DNA from: Perca fluviatilis
Taxonomy: Eukaryota > Chordata > Actinopteri > Perciformes > Percidae
Assembly (NCBI RefSeq): GCF_010015445.1
Contig: NC_053116.1
Coordinates: forward strand, 24,902,607 to 24,966,606
Length of the DNA stretch: 64,000 bases
Direction of reading: 5' to 3'
The translations under genes were made by a program, and so were the position numbers. Shown here piece after piece: positions 1 through 12,833 of this stretch. Below the pieces are notes generated by a model. It was given only the letters and a program-made list of their open reading frames with translations. It was not told the origin of the DNA and ran no database searches. How positions within the stretch are numbered: the first letter of the stretch is position 1; the number at the start of each line of letters is the position of its first letter.

Positions 1-3000
1 TACTGGTTGCAGGTTACATAAATCATGAGTATGAGAGAGATTATGATTGTGATTTGTTGCCTCATCTAAGAGAAATAACACCAAGAAATAGCATTTGCAT
101 AAATGTTGATGTCAGTTCTTCAGTCATTCTTCCAAGCAGCAAAAAAAAAACATTGTTGCAAAAATTTACTTCTTTTTTGAAACATCGCTCTTTCCTGATA
201 ATTTGCATATTGTTTTTACCATATGCGAGCTTCACTGTAAACTACCTCAGTGTTTTTGTACACTTAACAGCAGTAGTACAAAGATGCTTATCAACTCCAA
301 ATGCTCCCGAATGCAATATTTCAGAACACTTTTAGGTCCTTTCAACACTAGATAATGGAAACTTCGATTGATACCAAGAGGTTGCTGCCCTGTGATGCCT
401 CTGTTGCCAGGCTCTCTCATTGGCTTTCTCCCCCCACTGCACAGATGTTTACAAAGAGACATCACCAGCTCACATTAAAGGGTTCAAGTTGTCCCCTCGG
501 GCTGTTGCTATGGAAATAACCCTGCAGTGGTCGCTCATTCATGTTTGATTAATTGTTTTTTTTTTGTTCCTTTCTGTGCGGTTGCCTCTACAAAGACCTC
601 ATCATTGGAACATTTCATCTTGAAAACAAACGAAAAAGATGAATATGTCCAAATCTGTTTTATTTGGACTTTGAGATATTATCTTCTCCTGCGCAATAAA
701 AGTCTTAGAAATTGTATTAGTGCTGTATTAATGTTAATAAACCATTGCCTGTGAAGCCATACAATCATAAAGACTTTTTTAGTGTTTTTCCCAGACTTAC
801 CTGGACTGAAGTAAAGCGTTTTGCCTTTTCCCCTTCTAAATTGCACTGTGTAGCGCTGAGCTACAGCAACCCACTGGGGCCAATTAGGATACCAGCAGAG
901 CTAGGAAGTGCATAGCAGATGCTTTTGCCACTATTTATTAAAATCCAATCTGCAGGGGCCCCTCCAACAGCTCGTTAAACTACCGTTAATCTAATTAGCT
1001 CTCACTTGCCACTGTTTTCACCACATTACCAAATACAAGGGCCTCGACTTTGCAATTTAGGCTTATTAAGTAGGTCCAGTGCTGTTAGGCAGAGCTTGTA
1101 GGGAGGAGCTCCTCAGAGCTGTCAGTCATTTTACAGAGTCAGATAAATCATGCAGCTAAGTTCAGCAATGCTCTGGGCTCGAGTTTGAATTAAAATATCT
1201 GCAAAAGGAATATTGGTTGAAATCAAATCCACATTGCCAGCTCAGTAATGCAAGCCCACATGTTTAAAAAACAATAATGAAATACTCCACATCATAAAGA
1301 GCTTGCATATTTGTAATGGCATGGTACCAGAACTGGATACAAATTCCATAATGGGCTCTTTATGGATCAGGTCTATACGATGTCGTTTCATGTCTTTTAG
1401 ATCACGATCATGAATCTGCACTTCCGGTTCATTATTGTTTGGGCTGGGCTATATTTTTATTTGATGAGTGCTGCTCTCTGGATATGTGCCTGGTTCTACT
1501 CAGAGATCTGTGCGGCGGCTTTGACATGCAGTCCTGCTCATTGCTTACAGATGGGCAGTCTGACATGGAGCTGTAATCACTTCCAGATGAGTAAAGCACA
1601 GTATATATTTTAAGACATTTTTTATCCATCAAGCCTTCATGGTGAACTAGATGATGGGAATACACAAAGACATACTAACACATGGGTGATTGTAAAATAA
1701 TTGGCAGGTAGTATAAGATATGAAGTATTTTAAATTAAATATCACAGATTGTAATATTCAAACAATTTCAACGAGCATCCTGTATTTTGGATTCCATTCG
1801 TGATGTCTACAGGCAGTCTTAGTTTAGAGAAAGTTGGCTCATTCAGATCTCAAACAGCTTTGTTTACATTCTCATCCTGCCCGCCAACATTTTGTAAGGC
1901 CACAATCTTGACAGCATTACACACAGGGGCACTTTGAAATGTAAGGTAAAACCAATATCTAAAAAACAACAGAATGCATGTAATAAAAACCCAAATGTAA
2001 GCCCACATGATCTCCTACCCCAATTATGGAAACTTAACAAAGACTTGCTTACTCTTTCTCAAAACCCACTCCACCATTTATTCCCTTCCGCTCCAAAATC
2101 ATCAGATCATACAGCCAAGTAGACTTGCATCATCTTGTAATTCTTTTCAAATACATGATGTTGGAAAAACTTTGGATAGTATTCATCATTTATCATTCAT
2201 TTTCTGTATACTGCCTGCATCTGCACAAGCTGCAGCTAACAACTAGATGGATGATTCAGATGACAAACATGCTTTTACATTTGTAAACCTGCTGACTTTG
2301 TAGCCACTCATAAAAGAGGTACCGGTATGCCACAATCACTTTGTTGCCTGATGTTTTTGTTGCACTACACAACACCTTCAGGAACTCACTTTTTCTTTAA
2401 GGCTGTGAGTTAAAGCTAGTGGTGAAAATTGCAGAAAAGTTATATATGGCATTTTGAAATTACATTATCCTCACTGCTGGTTCTCTAACCATGGTCATTT
2501 ATCTATTTATAAACCCACAAAGGCTTAGAGTCTGTAACAGCTGCACTAAGCTGTGCTTCTCTCCAGTATGTTTGTGCGGAGAGGTCTGTGCTTGAATTGT
2601 TGAAGACATTTATTCCACAGTATCACATTTACAAATTTTAGTTTTTACAAATGTAAATATTCACTCTTAATAAAAGAAAGACTGTGCATATTTGACTTGG
2701 ATTCATCAGGTAGACAGAAACAGTGGTAAAAAAAAATTCATGATTCATGTTTACTGACGTTTTTACACAAATTAGGTTCCTAACGGATAAATAAAGTTAC
2801 TTTGATTTGAAAATATACTGCAGGTCATAAGCTCCTTTCATGCCTCTTAACAGCATACTTTACAAAGTTCAACATTTAGGCAGTTAAATACTGAGAAAAT
2901 GCTAAATCTGGTCTCATTTTTGAAAAAGTCGCTTTTAAAACTACTTTTACTGTCTTTTTTTTTCAAGTCGTATTTGATCAAAGATTATTTCACGACCATT

Positions 3001-3367
3001 CTTTGATTGATGTAAAGAGCCTCTTCTGTATCACAGTCGGCGGCTGAGTAGTGCTTGTACTTTGGCTTATTCTTCAGGCCAGTGCACATTCAGACAGCAT
3101 TTCTCTGCAAAAACTAGGATGTAAAAATGGGTTTATCATGTATTCTCTGTTGATACACTAACTCTGTACCAAAAACTGTACTACACACTGACAGCAAGTG
3201 TGTATATTCCCATTTTACAGTTGTTTGGCTTCGAATCCAAAGAAATGTTTCAGACTTTGGAAGTGGATGGCATTCAGTTTTGATTTAGTGTTGTGCTCTG
3301 TATCTTTATGGCCTTTTAAAATCGATATCGTGCAGAACTCTCCACTTTACTACTCAGTGTAAGTATG

Positions 3368-3382
3368 TGATGATGGTGGTGG

Positions 3383-3417
<35 letters not shown>
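3368..3417. repeat. GAT/GGT trinucleotide microsatellite
   Basis: Tandem GAT units with two interrupting GGT units, inside the tox2 intron. No coding context. Confidence 0.9.
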
Positions 3418-3662
3418 CATATATTCAGGAGGCTGTTATTGGACAAACACTTTTATACTCTCCCATATTATTACTTGGTTTTATTGTCTAATTTTCATGT
3501 CTCTTAAACTTTGTTAGTCTCTGCGTCTGTGCCCGTCCTTTTTGTTATCTACCCTCTTCTCTCTGCATCACTCCACCTCCCCTCCACCTTTTATCTGCTC
3601 TCTCTACATCAACTCTCTCTCTCTTTTCCTCATCTCACACTCTCCATTCCTCTTCTCTCTCT

Positions 3663-3665
<3 letters not shown>

Positions 3666-3704
<39 letters not shown>
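3666..3704. repeat. (CT)n microsatellite
   Basis: Pure CT dinucleotide run ending a longer pyrimidine-rich tract (about 3535-3704). It produces spurious Ser/Leu-rich open frames. Confidence 0.9.
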
Positions 3705-3706
<2 letters not shown>

Positions 3707-4042
3707 TGTTTTGATAGTGACGCAGTTATCAGGCTGTCAATTCTAATCTTGTCTTGCCAGTGCAGTGCTGTCCATTCAGAATTACAGCTACCCCCTCCTC
3801 CCTATCTGTCTCCCCATATCCCCCACCCCTCAGACAACAGAAACGCTGATGGGATGAGCAAGCTGAGGCTGACACTATATTTCAGTCCTTTGCTAGTAAA
3901 CTAGAAACCTGCAAACAAAATATATTGAGACTGTACTGTACAGGACACGGTGGTCTTCTCACCTAGCAAAAGCTGTGTGCTGTTTCTGGCCGTCTCTGTA
4001 AAGTGAATTTAATCTAATCATTCAATGTAGAAAGCTGCATGC

Positions 4043-4212
4043 CATTTTCTGAACTCACCATGACTGTTCTAGCTGTTCTATTATTTGCCTTTATCCAGGT
4101 TCTTTAGTCATTAAATCCAGCATTATTAATTATTTATCTAAAATCTCATTACTGTGTAAATATGTTGTAAAAGCACCAATAGTCAACCCTATAATATCGC
4201 CCAGCTCTGGAC
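4043..4212. mobile_element. Dispersed non-autonomous element, truncated copy A
   Basis: About 170 bp match the stretch at 6044-6210 with a few substitutions and small indels. The shared block runs from an ATGCCATTTTCTGAACTC start to an ATATCGCCCAGCTCTGG end. Only the right side of the element seen at 5917 is present, so this looks like a truncated or diverged copy. Confidence 0.65.
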
Positions 4213-4617
4213 TGTGCCTGTCGCCTACGTTGATCAAAAGTAAACGTTTGACACGGTGACGCTTCTGTATCGATAGTAGCATGCTATAGCCTAGTAGTAT
4301 CTGCAAGAGGTCTTACAAGTCACTTCAGAGGTATTGTCAAGTCACAAGAACAATGTTTTTGGATTTAAAAGTATTTATTTCTCAATAGGGTTAACAAAAT
4401 ATATGAGATAAAATGCCAGACATATCAGATATATACAGAAATACGATGTCCTGAAGCGTTTCCGCCATCTTGAATGATTTTCTTCAACTTAAGTAACCAA
4501 CGTACATACGTTGCCCTCATACTGCCTTCACTCCGATTGGCAGTCGCTTTGTCGCATCGCTCAGCATTTGCATAAAACAGACCCTTGTCTATTTTGGCCC
4601 CGCCTTGCTCATGACAA

Positions 4618-4676
4618 GCTTGTTGCTTGTTGCTTGTTGCTTGTTGCTTATCGCTTATCGCTTGTCGCTTGTCGCT
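4618..4676. repeat. Short tandem repeat of GCTTGTT/GCTTATC units
   Basis: Seven-base units (GCTTGTT, then GCTTATC and GCTTGTC) repeat about eight times head to tail. Such arrays occur inside teleost non-autonomous DNA elements, but I could not define element ends here. Confidence 0.75.
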
Positions 4677-5836
4677 GGCAAACCACTGGCCATTCCCATT
4701 GAAAATTAATGGCAGCCTGCCACTTTGTCACTGTCTCTTGTACCTAATGTGACTGAGGTGTGAGACAGAGGCAGCTGCCGGCAGGAAAAGAGGCTTTGCC
4801 CGGTCAGGCTGCAAGATAACATTATTTTTTGCCTTCTGCTTAGAAGTGGAGGATTTACAGATCACTTTTGTTTGATATTTTGTGTCGGCAAAAAAATAGT
4901 GTGTAGGAGTGTAAGCTATTTTATTTGCCTCTTGTGCTATAACTAAATTTAAGTTTTGCTTTTATTGTGAAGGCTAAAAACGGAAGAAGTGAAGCTAGCA
5001 CTATGCGCTGCGGTTGTCAATATGGGAGTTAATCAAAGTGTGTTGGCCGCTTAGTTTACGCTGGTTTAGATTACAGAGCCTCTGTGTTATTTTATCACCC
5101 TGGACCACAGTAGTTAGCACGCATTAGCTCTGTCGGCTAAAAGCAACGTAGCTTGCACATTGTTATCCAGTCTGTTAATCAGAGGGTATACATGTATTGT
5201 TCCTATTACTGTAGATATCTGGCCAAAGGTACACAAAATTGCATCATGTCACATCACAATATCTCAAGTACAACTACAGTGATACAGGACAGGAGATAGA
5301 TGTCCATCAATCTAAAATACAAACGGCAATTGTCAGGATCCAGTGTCAGCACATCAGACTCAAAGAGTTACTTTTAGAGTTTCTATTTTGCATCAACAGT
5401 CACACAGAGAGAAATCCATTGTTGAAGAGGACCATATACCAGTCTCTCCACTGACAGTATCAGAAAATAGACCAGAATGCAGTGCAGCCACAAGATGTTG
5501 CGTTATGAATAAGGGATGTGACTCTTGATCTTTCTGTTTTTCTGAACTGACAACAACAGCTTTCACAATCATTACTGTGCTCTGCACCTGCATAAGAAAA
5601 CTGATAATAAAGCTTGATATTGTATAGTGTAGATGTGGCGGGTTTGTTTCATCCACCAACAAGAATCTGTAAAGCCAGCAAGTAAAACCACTCTGATGTA
5701 TGTTTGTGATTAAGGGAAAGAGGAATAAACAAAGGTAACCACTGGTTAAAATATTTGATAAAGGATCTGGAAACAAGATAAATTCTCTTTTTAGTGTAAT
5801 GAATGTTATAATTATTACTGTCTTACTGAAGATTTA

Positions 5837-5838
<2 letters not shown>

Positions 5839-5901
<63 letters not shown>
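5839..5901. repeat. (AT)n microsatellite
   Basis: About 60 bp of alternating TA directly beside the left end of the element at 5917. Confidence 0.9.
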
Positions 5902-5904
<3 letters not shown>

Positions 5905-5916
5905 CAGTGAATAGGG

Positions 5917-6204
5917 TTGGGCAATATATCGATATTATATCGATATCGATATATGAGGCTAGATATCATCTTCCATTTGGGATATTGTAATGAGTGTTGT
6001 CTTTTCCTGGTTTTAAGGGCTGCATTACAATAAAGCGATGCCATTTTCTGAACTCACCATGACTGTTCTAGCTGTTCTATTATTTGCCTTTATCCAGGCT
6101 TTAGTCATTAAATCAGCATTATTAATTATTTATCTAAAATCTCATTGTGTAAATATGTTGTGAAAGCACCAATAGTCAACCCTACAATATCGCCCAGCTC
6201 TGGA
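5917..6204. mobile_element. Small inverted-repeat (MITE-like) DNA element, copy B
   Basis: The left end reads GGGTTGGGCAATAT. The right end, read in reverse complement, is GAGCTGGGCGATATTG, so the termini are imperfect inverted repeats about 290 bp apart. An inner palindromic ATCGAT-rich stretch follows the left end. The right 170 bp recur at 4043-4212. Superfamily is uncertain; hAT is an inference from the terminal sequence style. Confidence 0.6.
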
Positions 6205-8744
6205 CTGTGCCTGTCGTCTACTGATCTCCTTCTTGAAACATAGATGCTTGGGATTTGATTGTGACAGCCGCTTCACTTTTCACTCTTGTTTTTAGTCAGC
6301 TCTAGCCCAAAAATAGATTGTATATCTTACTAAGTAAAATCTAGACAAGATGTTCTTAGATTATTTTTAATTGGTCTTTTTGCAGTAAAGTTCACACCCA
6401 CTCTTGTTTTGTTTTTTTCTAAAGGTCTTCTGGGAAATGCAGAAAACCACTGACAGCAGTAAATGTTGATTAGACAGGCTGAGAGAAAATGAAAGCAAAT
6501 TAAAAGATTCCAGATTGATTAAGTATCCAACAGAGTATCTAAGGCTGGATTTATCCTGTGACACTTTTATACTGTAGTGTGTAGAGTTTTGGTTTATTGT
6601 ACTCTTCAGAGGTGCTGTGTGTTGAGCAATCTGTATTCTTTTCTTTTATTGATATTTCATCTGGCCTCCTATAAATTCACAGACAGGAATCTCGTACAAT
6701 AAGAGAGGACAATAAATAAAGAAAAAGAAATAATATGCCCCTTGTTCTCCTGGTTGATTGCATGTCGCTCTTTCCTCTGTATGAATACATGTGAATTTTC
6801 CTGCAGATTATTTAGCCTTTTTTTCTTTCTATTTTGTCATTCCATTAGCTCTACCTTCATTTTATTCTATTTTCACTTCAAAGGCTTGAGTGGAACAGAT
6901 GTCGTTTCAAATGCCTGTCTTCTGCCTCATTGCCTAAAAGTGAGGGATGATTATTTTTTAATGAAACCAGGCGTACTCACACACCAAAAAAGAATATTAC
7001 CTGTAAGCTGTGAAATAGACAAGCAATACTTTTGCATCACCCTGAATGAGAACATCCATTCATTTCCGCACACCACAAAACCCATTTTGAAGTTTTTCTC
7101 TAGCTGCCAAATGTGCTCCTGGACCTTGAATTTTGATTAGTTAATTTCATGCTGTGTAGAATACAGTGTGTTGTTTGTCTGCAAATGCTTTGCTGAAACA
7201 ATGCGATTTTCAAAGGCAGTCATTTCTTGTTTTCCAATTGACAGTTAAAGGGGATAACTAGCTGTTGCTTAATCCTGTGATAAGTATGCATTAGATGGAT
7301 GTGAATGTCTTTAAATGTCCTCAAGTTGCTGTTTGATACTAGCACAGGAACAAATCTTGTTCGTGGTTTGTTCTCCCCCTGCTGAGTTTTAACACTGAAA
7401 CCCAGGATCAGTGGATTTTAAAAGAGAATGTTCAAAGCTGTTTCATTTTCTAAAATGCAACCTGATGAAATAGGAATTTGGCCGTGGAGATTTGCTGCCT
7501 TTGTCAAAAATAAAGGAGTTCACCCTCACTTCACTCAAAGCAATATTTGAGTAACACTTCTCCCGTAAATAGTGCTCATAAGCATTCTTCATTTGACATA
7601 ATACCAATGCACTGTATATCATTATATATTCAGTATTTCATTATATCTTTTATTATGTGGATGGAAATTGGATTGTTATTTCCTGCCTTTATAGCATCCA
7701 AGAAATCAGGTTAACTGATGTTCCACTGATACTAATGGCAACATCAAGCCGTCACTTCTTCCTTGCCATCCTCCCTCAGCTGCACCTCTTCTCTCCCTTT
7801 CTCCTTATCTTTCCCTCTCTCACTCCCCACTCCCTTCCTCTCCCTCTCTTTCTCCCGTGCTTGATGTGTTCTCTACTCGGCAAAGAAGGCAATTTCCATA
7901 TAGAATCACAACCAGGATCAGGTGACCTGGATTTGACTCCCCGTCAAAGCCCTGCACGGAAAATTAAAATGTATTCATGTGTATTGGATCGAGTACATCA
8001 CACAAATGTGAGCAGTTTTTTTTGTCTCCTGAAAATGTTGTGAGATTGCAGCATGTTATTGTTGACAAACCAACTGGGTACATCCTATGGAAAATAAAAA
8101 TTTAATAATTGTTTATGGTTTCCTCAGAAAGTGGAGTTGAATGCTTTGTGATCCACATGAAAGTGACAAAATATCTGAAAATATCCATGAATCCAGTGAT
8201 TTAACAGCTGATAAAGTGATACCAATGTGATATTTTAATTAGCCCAGGACACCCCCCCCCACCCCCGTGATTTTGTCCAGTTTTTCCTGAACCACACCTC
8301 CCGACAACCCGACAACACCCTAGAGGCTAACCTGTCTTCACTGACATCCTGTTAGCCTTCTTTCACCTATGTCCGTAAATTGATCTGTTTTCTCTTCTCA
8401 GAACAAGCCGCAGCTGCTCTTCGCAGAACTCTGCTGCTTTCACTCTCTCTTCAGCCTTAATTGAATGTTCTATTTGGTTATTTCAATGATGCTGAGCATC
8501 ATGTGCACAGTTGTTAATGCAGAGGTTTTATATATATTTAACCTTGCAAAAATCTAGAGTATCTTATCCAGTCAATGCATCATGCCCATACATGCGTGGC
8601 ATACTGGATGACTCCTCAAGCTTATTTCTGTAGTAGCTCCTCCTGCAAAAGAGTTATTTTCATCAACTGATTTATGACCAGCAATTTCTTTGTCTCATTC
8701 TCTTGTCTCTCTTCCTCCCTCTCCATCCTTCTTTCTGCTTCCAG

Positions 8745-8975
8745 ATAAGCAGTGAGAAGCGGGCCTCGGCAGAAATGATGAAGCCCAAACCCAAACCTCA
8801 AAAGAAGAAGAAGAAGAAGGACCCCAACGAGCCACAGAAACCTGTGTCGGCCTACGCGCTCTTCTTCAGAGACACCCAGGCGGCCATCAAGGGCCAAAAC
8901 CCCAATGCCACCTTTGGGGATGTCTCCAAGATTGTGGCCTCCATGTGGGACAGCCTAGGAGAGGAACAGAAGCAG
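8745..8975 (+). CDS. tox2: tox2 exon: nuclear-localisation stretch and first part of the HMG box
   Basis: 231 bp, phase 0 at both ends, bounded by TTCCAG and GTGAAA. It encodes a lysine run ([14 protein letters not shown]), which fits the basic nuclear-localisation segment of TOX proteins. The TOX-signature start of the HMG box follows ([16 protein letters not shown], then [20 protein letters not shown]). TOX proteins are nuclear factors that bind DNA through a single HMG box. This exon is nearly identical across TOX, TOX2, TOX3 and TOX4, so paralogue identity comes from later exons. Upstream exons lie outside the window. The frame stays open for a few codons into the intron, which is not part of the exon. 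Confidence 0.95.
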
Positions 8976-11089
8976 GTGAAAAAAAACATGCAGGTCTTGA
9001 ATATCTAAAACAATAAAGTGGATGAGGAAACATACAGGAATTTGTAAAAGATATGGTGAAAATTATTGTGAAAATGATTGCAAAAATGTATGACAGTCAC
9101 ACACTATCAACATTATTTACTTCCCTTTAAAAGGAAGTTTTAAGTGAAAGGAACTACTATTTCCTCTACATTTGACTGCACAAATGTATATAAATGTAGT
9201 ACCGTATGTAAACTTCTACATATATTTTCTATGCTTACACAGAACATGTTTGACACATACAGGAGCAAGTGCACATGCATACACTGACACAAACACATGT
9301 ACAGTCACATGCACACATTCTGGTCTAACCAGTAGATGGCATGTGTGCTGCAGAAAACGAGCAGCCTTTCCCTGGCATTATGTGCTGTGTAGTGTGTAAT
9401 TACCAGAACATATCTGTGAGATACAGCTCACCTTAATGAGCTAGTTATTCTCTTTCTAAAGATAATCCATCCGTTTATCCCCACTCCCCTGACTCTCATA
9501 AAAATGTTCTTTCTAAATTTAATTCAAGCAAAGGGAAGGAGGGGAAGGTTGGGGGAGCATTCTGTGCAACAGCAGCCGTAAAACAGTCTGAGACTAACAA
9601 AGTTGGACATTTTACAGGCAAGAAATGGTCAATATGGGAAAAATATACAAGCACCTGGGGAGATTTTAAGGAGTTTAGGACAGATATTTTATGCAGTATG
9701 TAGATTTACTCATACCCACGTGCTATAGTGTTCTTGTTTTCAAAATGCAAAGGCTGAGTTTTTCTCAGCAGTGTAGTGTCCATCAAAAAAAAAAGAAAGG
9801 ACTTTCCAAAAATATATCTTCTTTGCCAATAACAAAACTCCCACAAAGCTCCAGGCCCAGGTATGGTCCACAGCTGATGCCTTCGCACCATGCATCTTCA
9901 TTGGCCCTCTGACAAGCAGGGATGTGTGAAGTTCTCATTTCCACTCTTTATTTATTATGTACCTCTGCTATTTTGATCCTGCCTAGAATACAGAATTAGT
10001 GATCCCTCCCCCCTCACTATTGTCTCGTCCTTGGATTTAGCTGAAGGACATCTCGGCTATCCAGTCCAAGAGTAGTCTATTGTTTTTGTAGCTATTTAAC
10101 ATCCAGCTCAGCAGTAATAGGTAGGGAAAGCTAGTGATGACAGAGTTTAGTTTTGTATTATGGTTATTCAACTCCAAGAGAAAACACAGTTATTAAATTC
10201 TTTTGCTATTAGCGATTCTGTTGGGATGCAGAAGGTTTACTCTTTGCAAAGTATACTTTGTAAAGTAAGTATTCTAGTATGTGGCATGCATTTAAAAGCA
10301 TCATATTTTGTGAACTGCTTCTTCTTGAGCATCAGTTAAAATAGGATTTGGTATCGAAACTCAGTGCTTTATTAGGACCGACCTAATGTGTCCGTAGTAC
10401 TAAGTATCGAAAACTTTCAAGTGACGAAAGCGGGCATCATCAAATTAGTAATTACTTTCATTTATCAGATATTTACTCATTTAAATCAAAATGTTGCCAG
10501 TTGTACATTATTCAAGTATTCAGTATTTAAGTTTTGTATTGCTGCTTGTGTTAAGACAATATTTAACATTTGAGAATTTTGGCCTTCTTTGCTAAATGAA
10601 AAAGGGGGTTGTAGAAACAATATATTCAAAAGAATTGTCAATATCAAGCCCTACCTAATAAGTAGGCTACAATGCACTGCATGCATACTTAGGTTTTATA
10701 CGGACAAACATACTTCTCTCTCCTTTCTGTTTTGCATAATAGACATCATTTTGCCTTTAGCCCTTATAGCTACAGTAATAGCCCCATTTTCAGACACTAC
10801 ATCCTACACAGACAATACCTGGAAAAAATACCTGCGTGCACAAACACACATCCATATGCACTCATAAGCCCATATTCTTTATGCAAACACACTGAGCTTT
10901 TTCAAACACAGCAGCAGCAGTTAGTTATATGACAACAGAGGTTTGTATATCACACTAACAATATGGAAGGCAGTTCCAAACAAAACTCATCGACAGGCAG
11001 GGATTGCATCCTAATGTACCAAATGACAACAACCATTGTGGTGTATCACTAATGTCAGTATGCTGATAGGAGTCTTTTTGTGGAGCTAA

Positions 11090-11092
<3 letters not shown>

Positions 11093-11139
<47 letters not shown>
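11093..11139. repeat. (GA)n microsatellite
   Basis: Pure GA run in the intron between the two HMG-box exons. Confidence 0.9.
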
Positions 11140-11144
<5 letters not shown>

Positions 11145-11291
11145 CCAGTTCATTTCTCTAGGTGGATTGGAATGGAAATGATGTGTTGCTACGATAGATG
11201 GAGACACATTGAGATGAGGGAGTTTTAGTGCTGTGATGAGGAAATAGAGGTGTTCTGTACCATTGGTTCTGATGGAAAGGGAAACATTAAG

Positions 11292-11318
11292 GGTGTGTGT
11301 GTGTGTGTGTGTGTGTGA
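11292..11318. repeat. (GT)n microsatellite
   Basis: Short pure GT run in the same intron. Confidence 0.85.
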
Positions 11319-11458
11319 TATGTTTAAGAAAGTATTAGATAAAAAGTATGTGTGTGTGTATTGAGAGACAGACGTGTGTCTGCACATTTATGAGCATGTC
11401 AACCTCTCCTCTCACCCGAAGCCTCTCGTTTAGATTTTTTCTTTCTCTCTCTTCACAG

Positions 11459-11539
11459 GGGTACAAGAGGAAAACCGAGGCGGCTAAGAAAGAGTACCTG
11501 AAAGCCTTGGCCGCGTACCGAGCCAGTCTGGTTTCCAAG
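11459..11539 (+). CDS. tox2: tox2 exon: end of the HMG box
   Basis: 81 bp, phase 0/0, between CTTCACAG and GTAACG. The 27 residues begin [20 protein letters not shown] and end SLVSK, the third helix of the TOX-type HMG box. [10 protein letters not shown] (Ala where TOX itself has Gln) favours TOX2 or TOX3. The first codon is GGG (Gly), where I recall Ala or Val in family members; the splice site is unambiguous, so this looks like a real substitution or a base error. Confidence 0.95.
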
Positions 11540-12255
11540 GTAACGCTTATGACACACCGGCCCGGGCTAAGACTGATGATGGATTGGATGGAAAATCCCT
11601 GCTAATGGGCTGGGCAGGGCTTTCTTGGGCTGAGGGGGTGGTGGTGGTGGTGGAGAGGGAGGGGGCATCTGATGCAAATAAGCAGTCCGTATTTGGAACA
11701 ATACCTGATTTCCATAGGGTGCAGATGTTGGGGGTTGGGGATTGTAGTTGGTATGGTGATATGGTTGGGGGAGGGGTCAGCACCAGTATATGGCCAAAGC
11801 ATCTATGAGGGTGGATAGAAAATGATTGCTCCCTCATGTGCTTTACATAATATCAGGTTGAAGTATTATATGTATCGTTAGAGAATACAAACCCTAAATG
11901 CATCTTACACCAACAGACACCTGTGTCATGTATTAGATCGATTTTCTCCATCTCATCATCTACAACAGGAAGTACATCCAAATCAACGCAGGCAATCATA
12001 GGTTTTTCTACTGTTTCCACCTTTGACACCTTCATGCTAATCCAGATCTATGACATCCTTTTTGCCCAGTGAATGATGGCATCTTGTATGCACCAGCATA
12101 GTAGCACTGGGAATAAAGAAAGGAAAGGATGCGGACTGTGGATTGCATTGTTTAGTGCCGTCTTGTATTAACATTACACAATGTAGTGTGGGGAAGATTC
12201 CTTTTGTCATTCCATTTGTTCTGCAGGCAAACAGCCTCATTTCTCTGCCTGGGCT

Positions 12256-12258
<3 letters not shown>

Positions 12259-12339
<81 letters not shown>

Positions 12340-12344
12340 TTTTT

Positions 12345-12406
<62 letters not shown>

Positions 12407-12418
12407 TGTGTGTGTGTG
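12259..12418. repeat. Compound (GT)n-T13-(GT)n microsatellite
   Basis: Two long GT blocks separated by a run of about 13 T at 12337-12349. All overlapping frames on both strands (Val/Cys or Thr/His repeats) are artefacts of this repeat. Confidence 0.95.
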
Positions 12419-12727
12419 CCCTCTTTTTCCCATCTATCTGTCAAGGTGTCTATTGATCATTACCCCGGCCCCAGCTCTATTCATACAAATGGGCTCCATT
12501 ACCTTCTAATCAACACTGATGGCTGGAGATGAGCAATCTGACAGCTCATCATAAGGTCCTGGAGAGGGTGGGGCGGGGTGAGGTGGAGGTGGGGGTATTT
12601 TGTAGGTGCTGCACCTGCTCAGAGTGAAACTGTCCAAAAAGAGAAAGGTCACGTTCAGGTGATTTTGGTTTTTGGTGGAGTTTGGTGTTGACATTGACCC
12701 TGTTTCCTCATCTGTCAGACTGTCTAC

Positions 12728-12728
<1 letters not shown>

Positions 12729-12763
<35 letters not shown>

Positions 12764-12765
12764 GT

Positions 12766-12827
<62 letters not shown>

Positions 12828-12833
12828 TGTGTG
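12729..12833. repeat. (GT)n followed by (GTGC)n repeat
   Basis: A GT run (12729-12762) passes into GTGC/GCGT tetranucleotides (about 12766-12829), a mixed microsatellite in the tox2 intron. Confidence 0.9.

Larger units (their letters stand above)
1..8744 (+). other. tox2: Intron of tox2 upstream of the HMG-box exon
   Basis: No convincing coding exon is visible on either strand. The downstream exon opens with a clear polypyrimidine tract and AG, and it is not an N-terminal exon, so this stretch is probably one long intron or part of one. It contains simple repeats, two copies of a small dispersed element near 4.1 and 6.1 kb, and some high-complexity non-repetitive sequence (for example about 840-1180). 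Open frames here lack codon bias and known motifs and are taken as chance. Confidence 0.6.

Noticed and set aside
3511..3904. Leu/Ser-rich frames resembling signal peptides
   Set aside because: Produced by a pyrimidine-rich tract and (CT)n repeat.
8622..8897. Minus-strand 91-codon frame over the HMG-box exon
   Set aside because: Antisense shadow of the tox2 exon; its Leu run is the complement of the lysine codons.
12037..12532. Long open frames with Cys/Val or Thr/His repeats
   Set aside because: They are all readings of the (GT)n microsatellite in different frames and strands.
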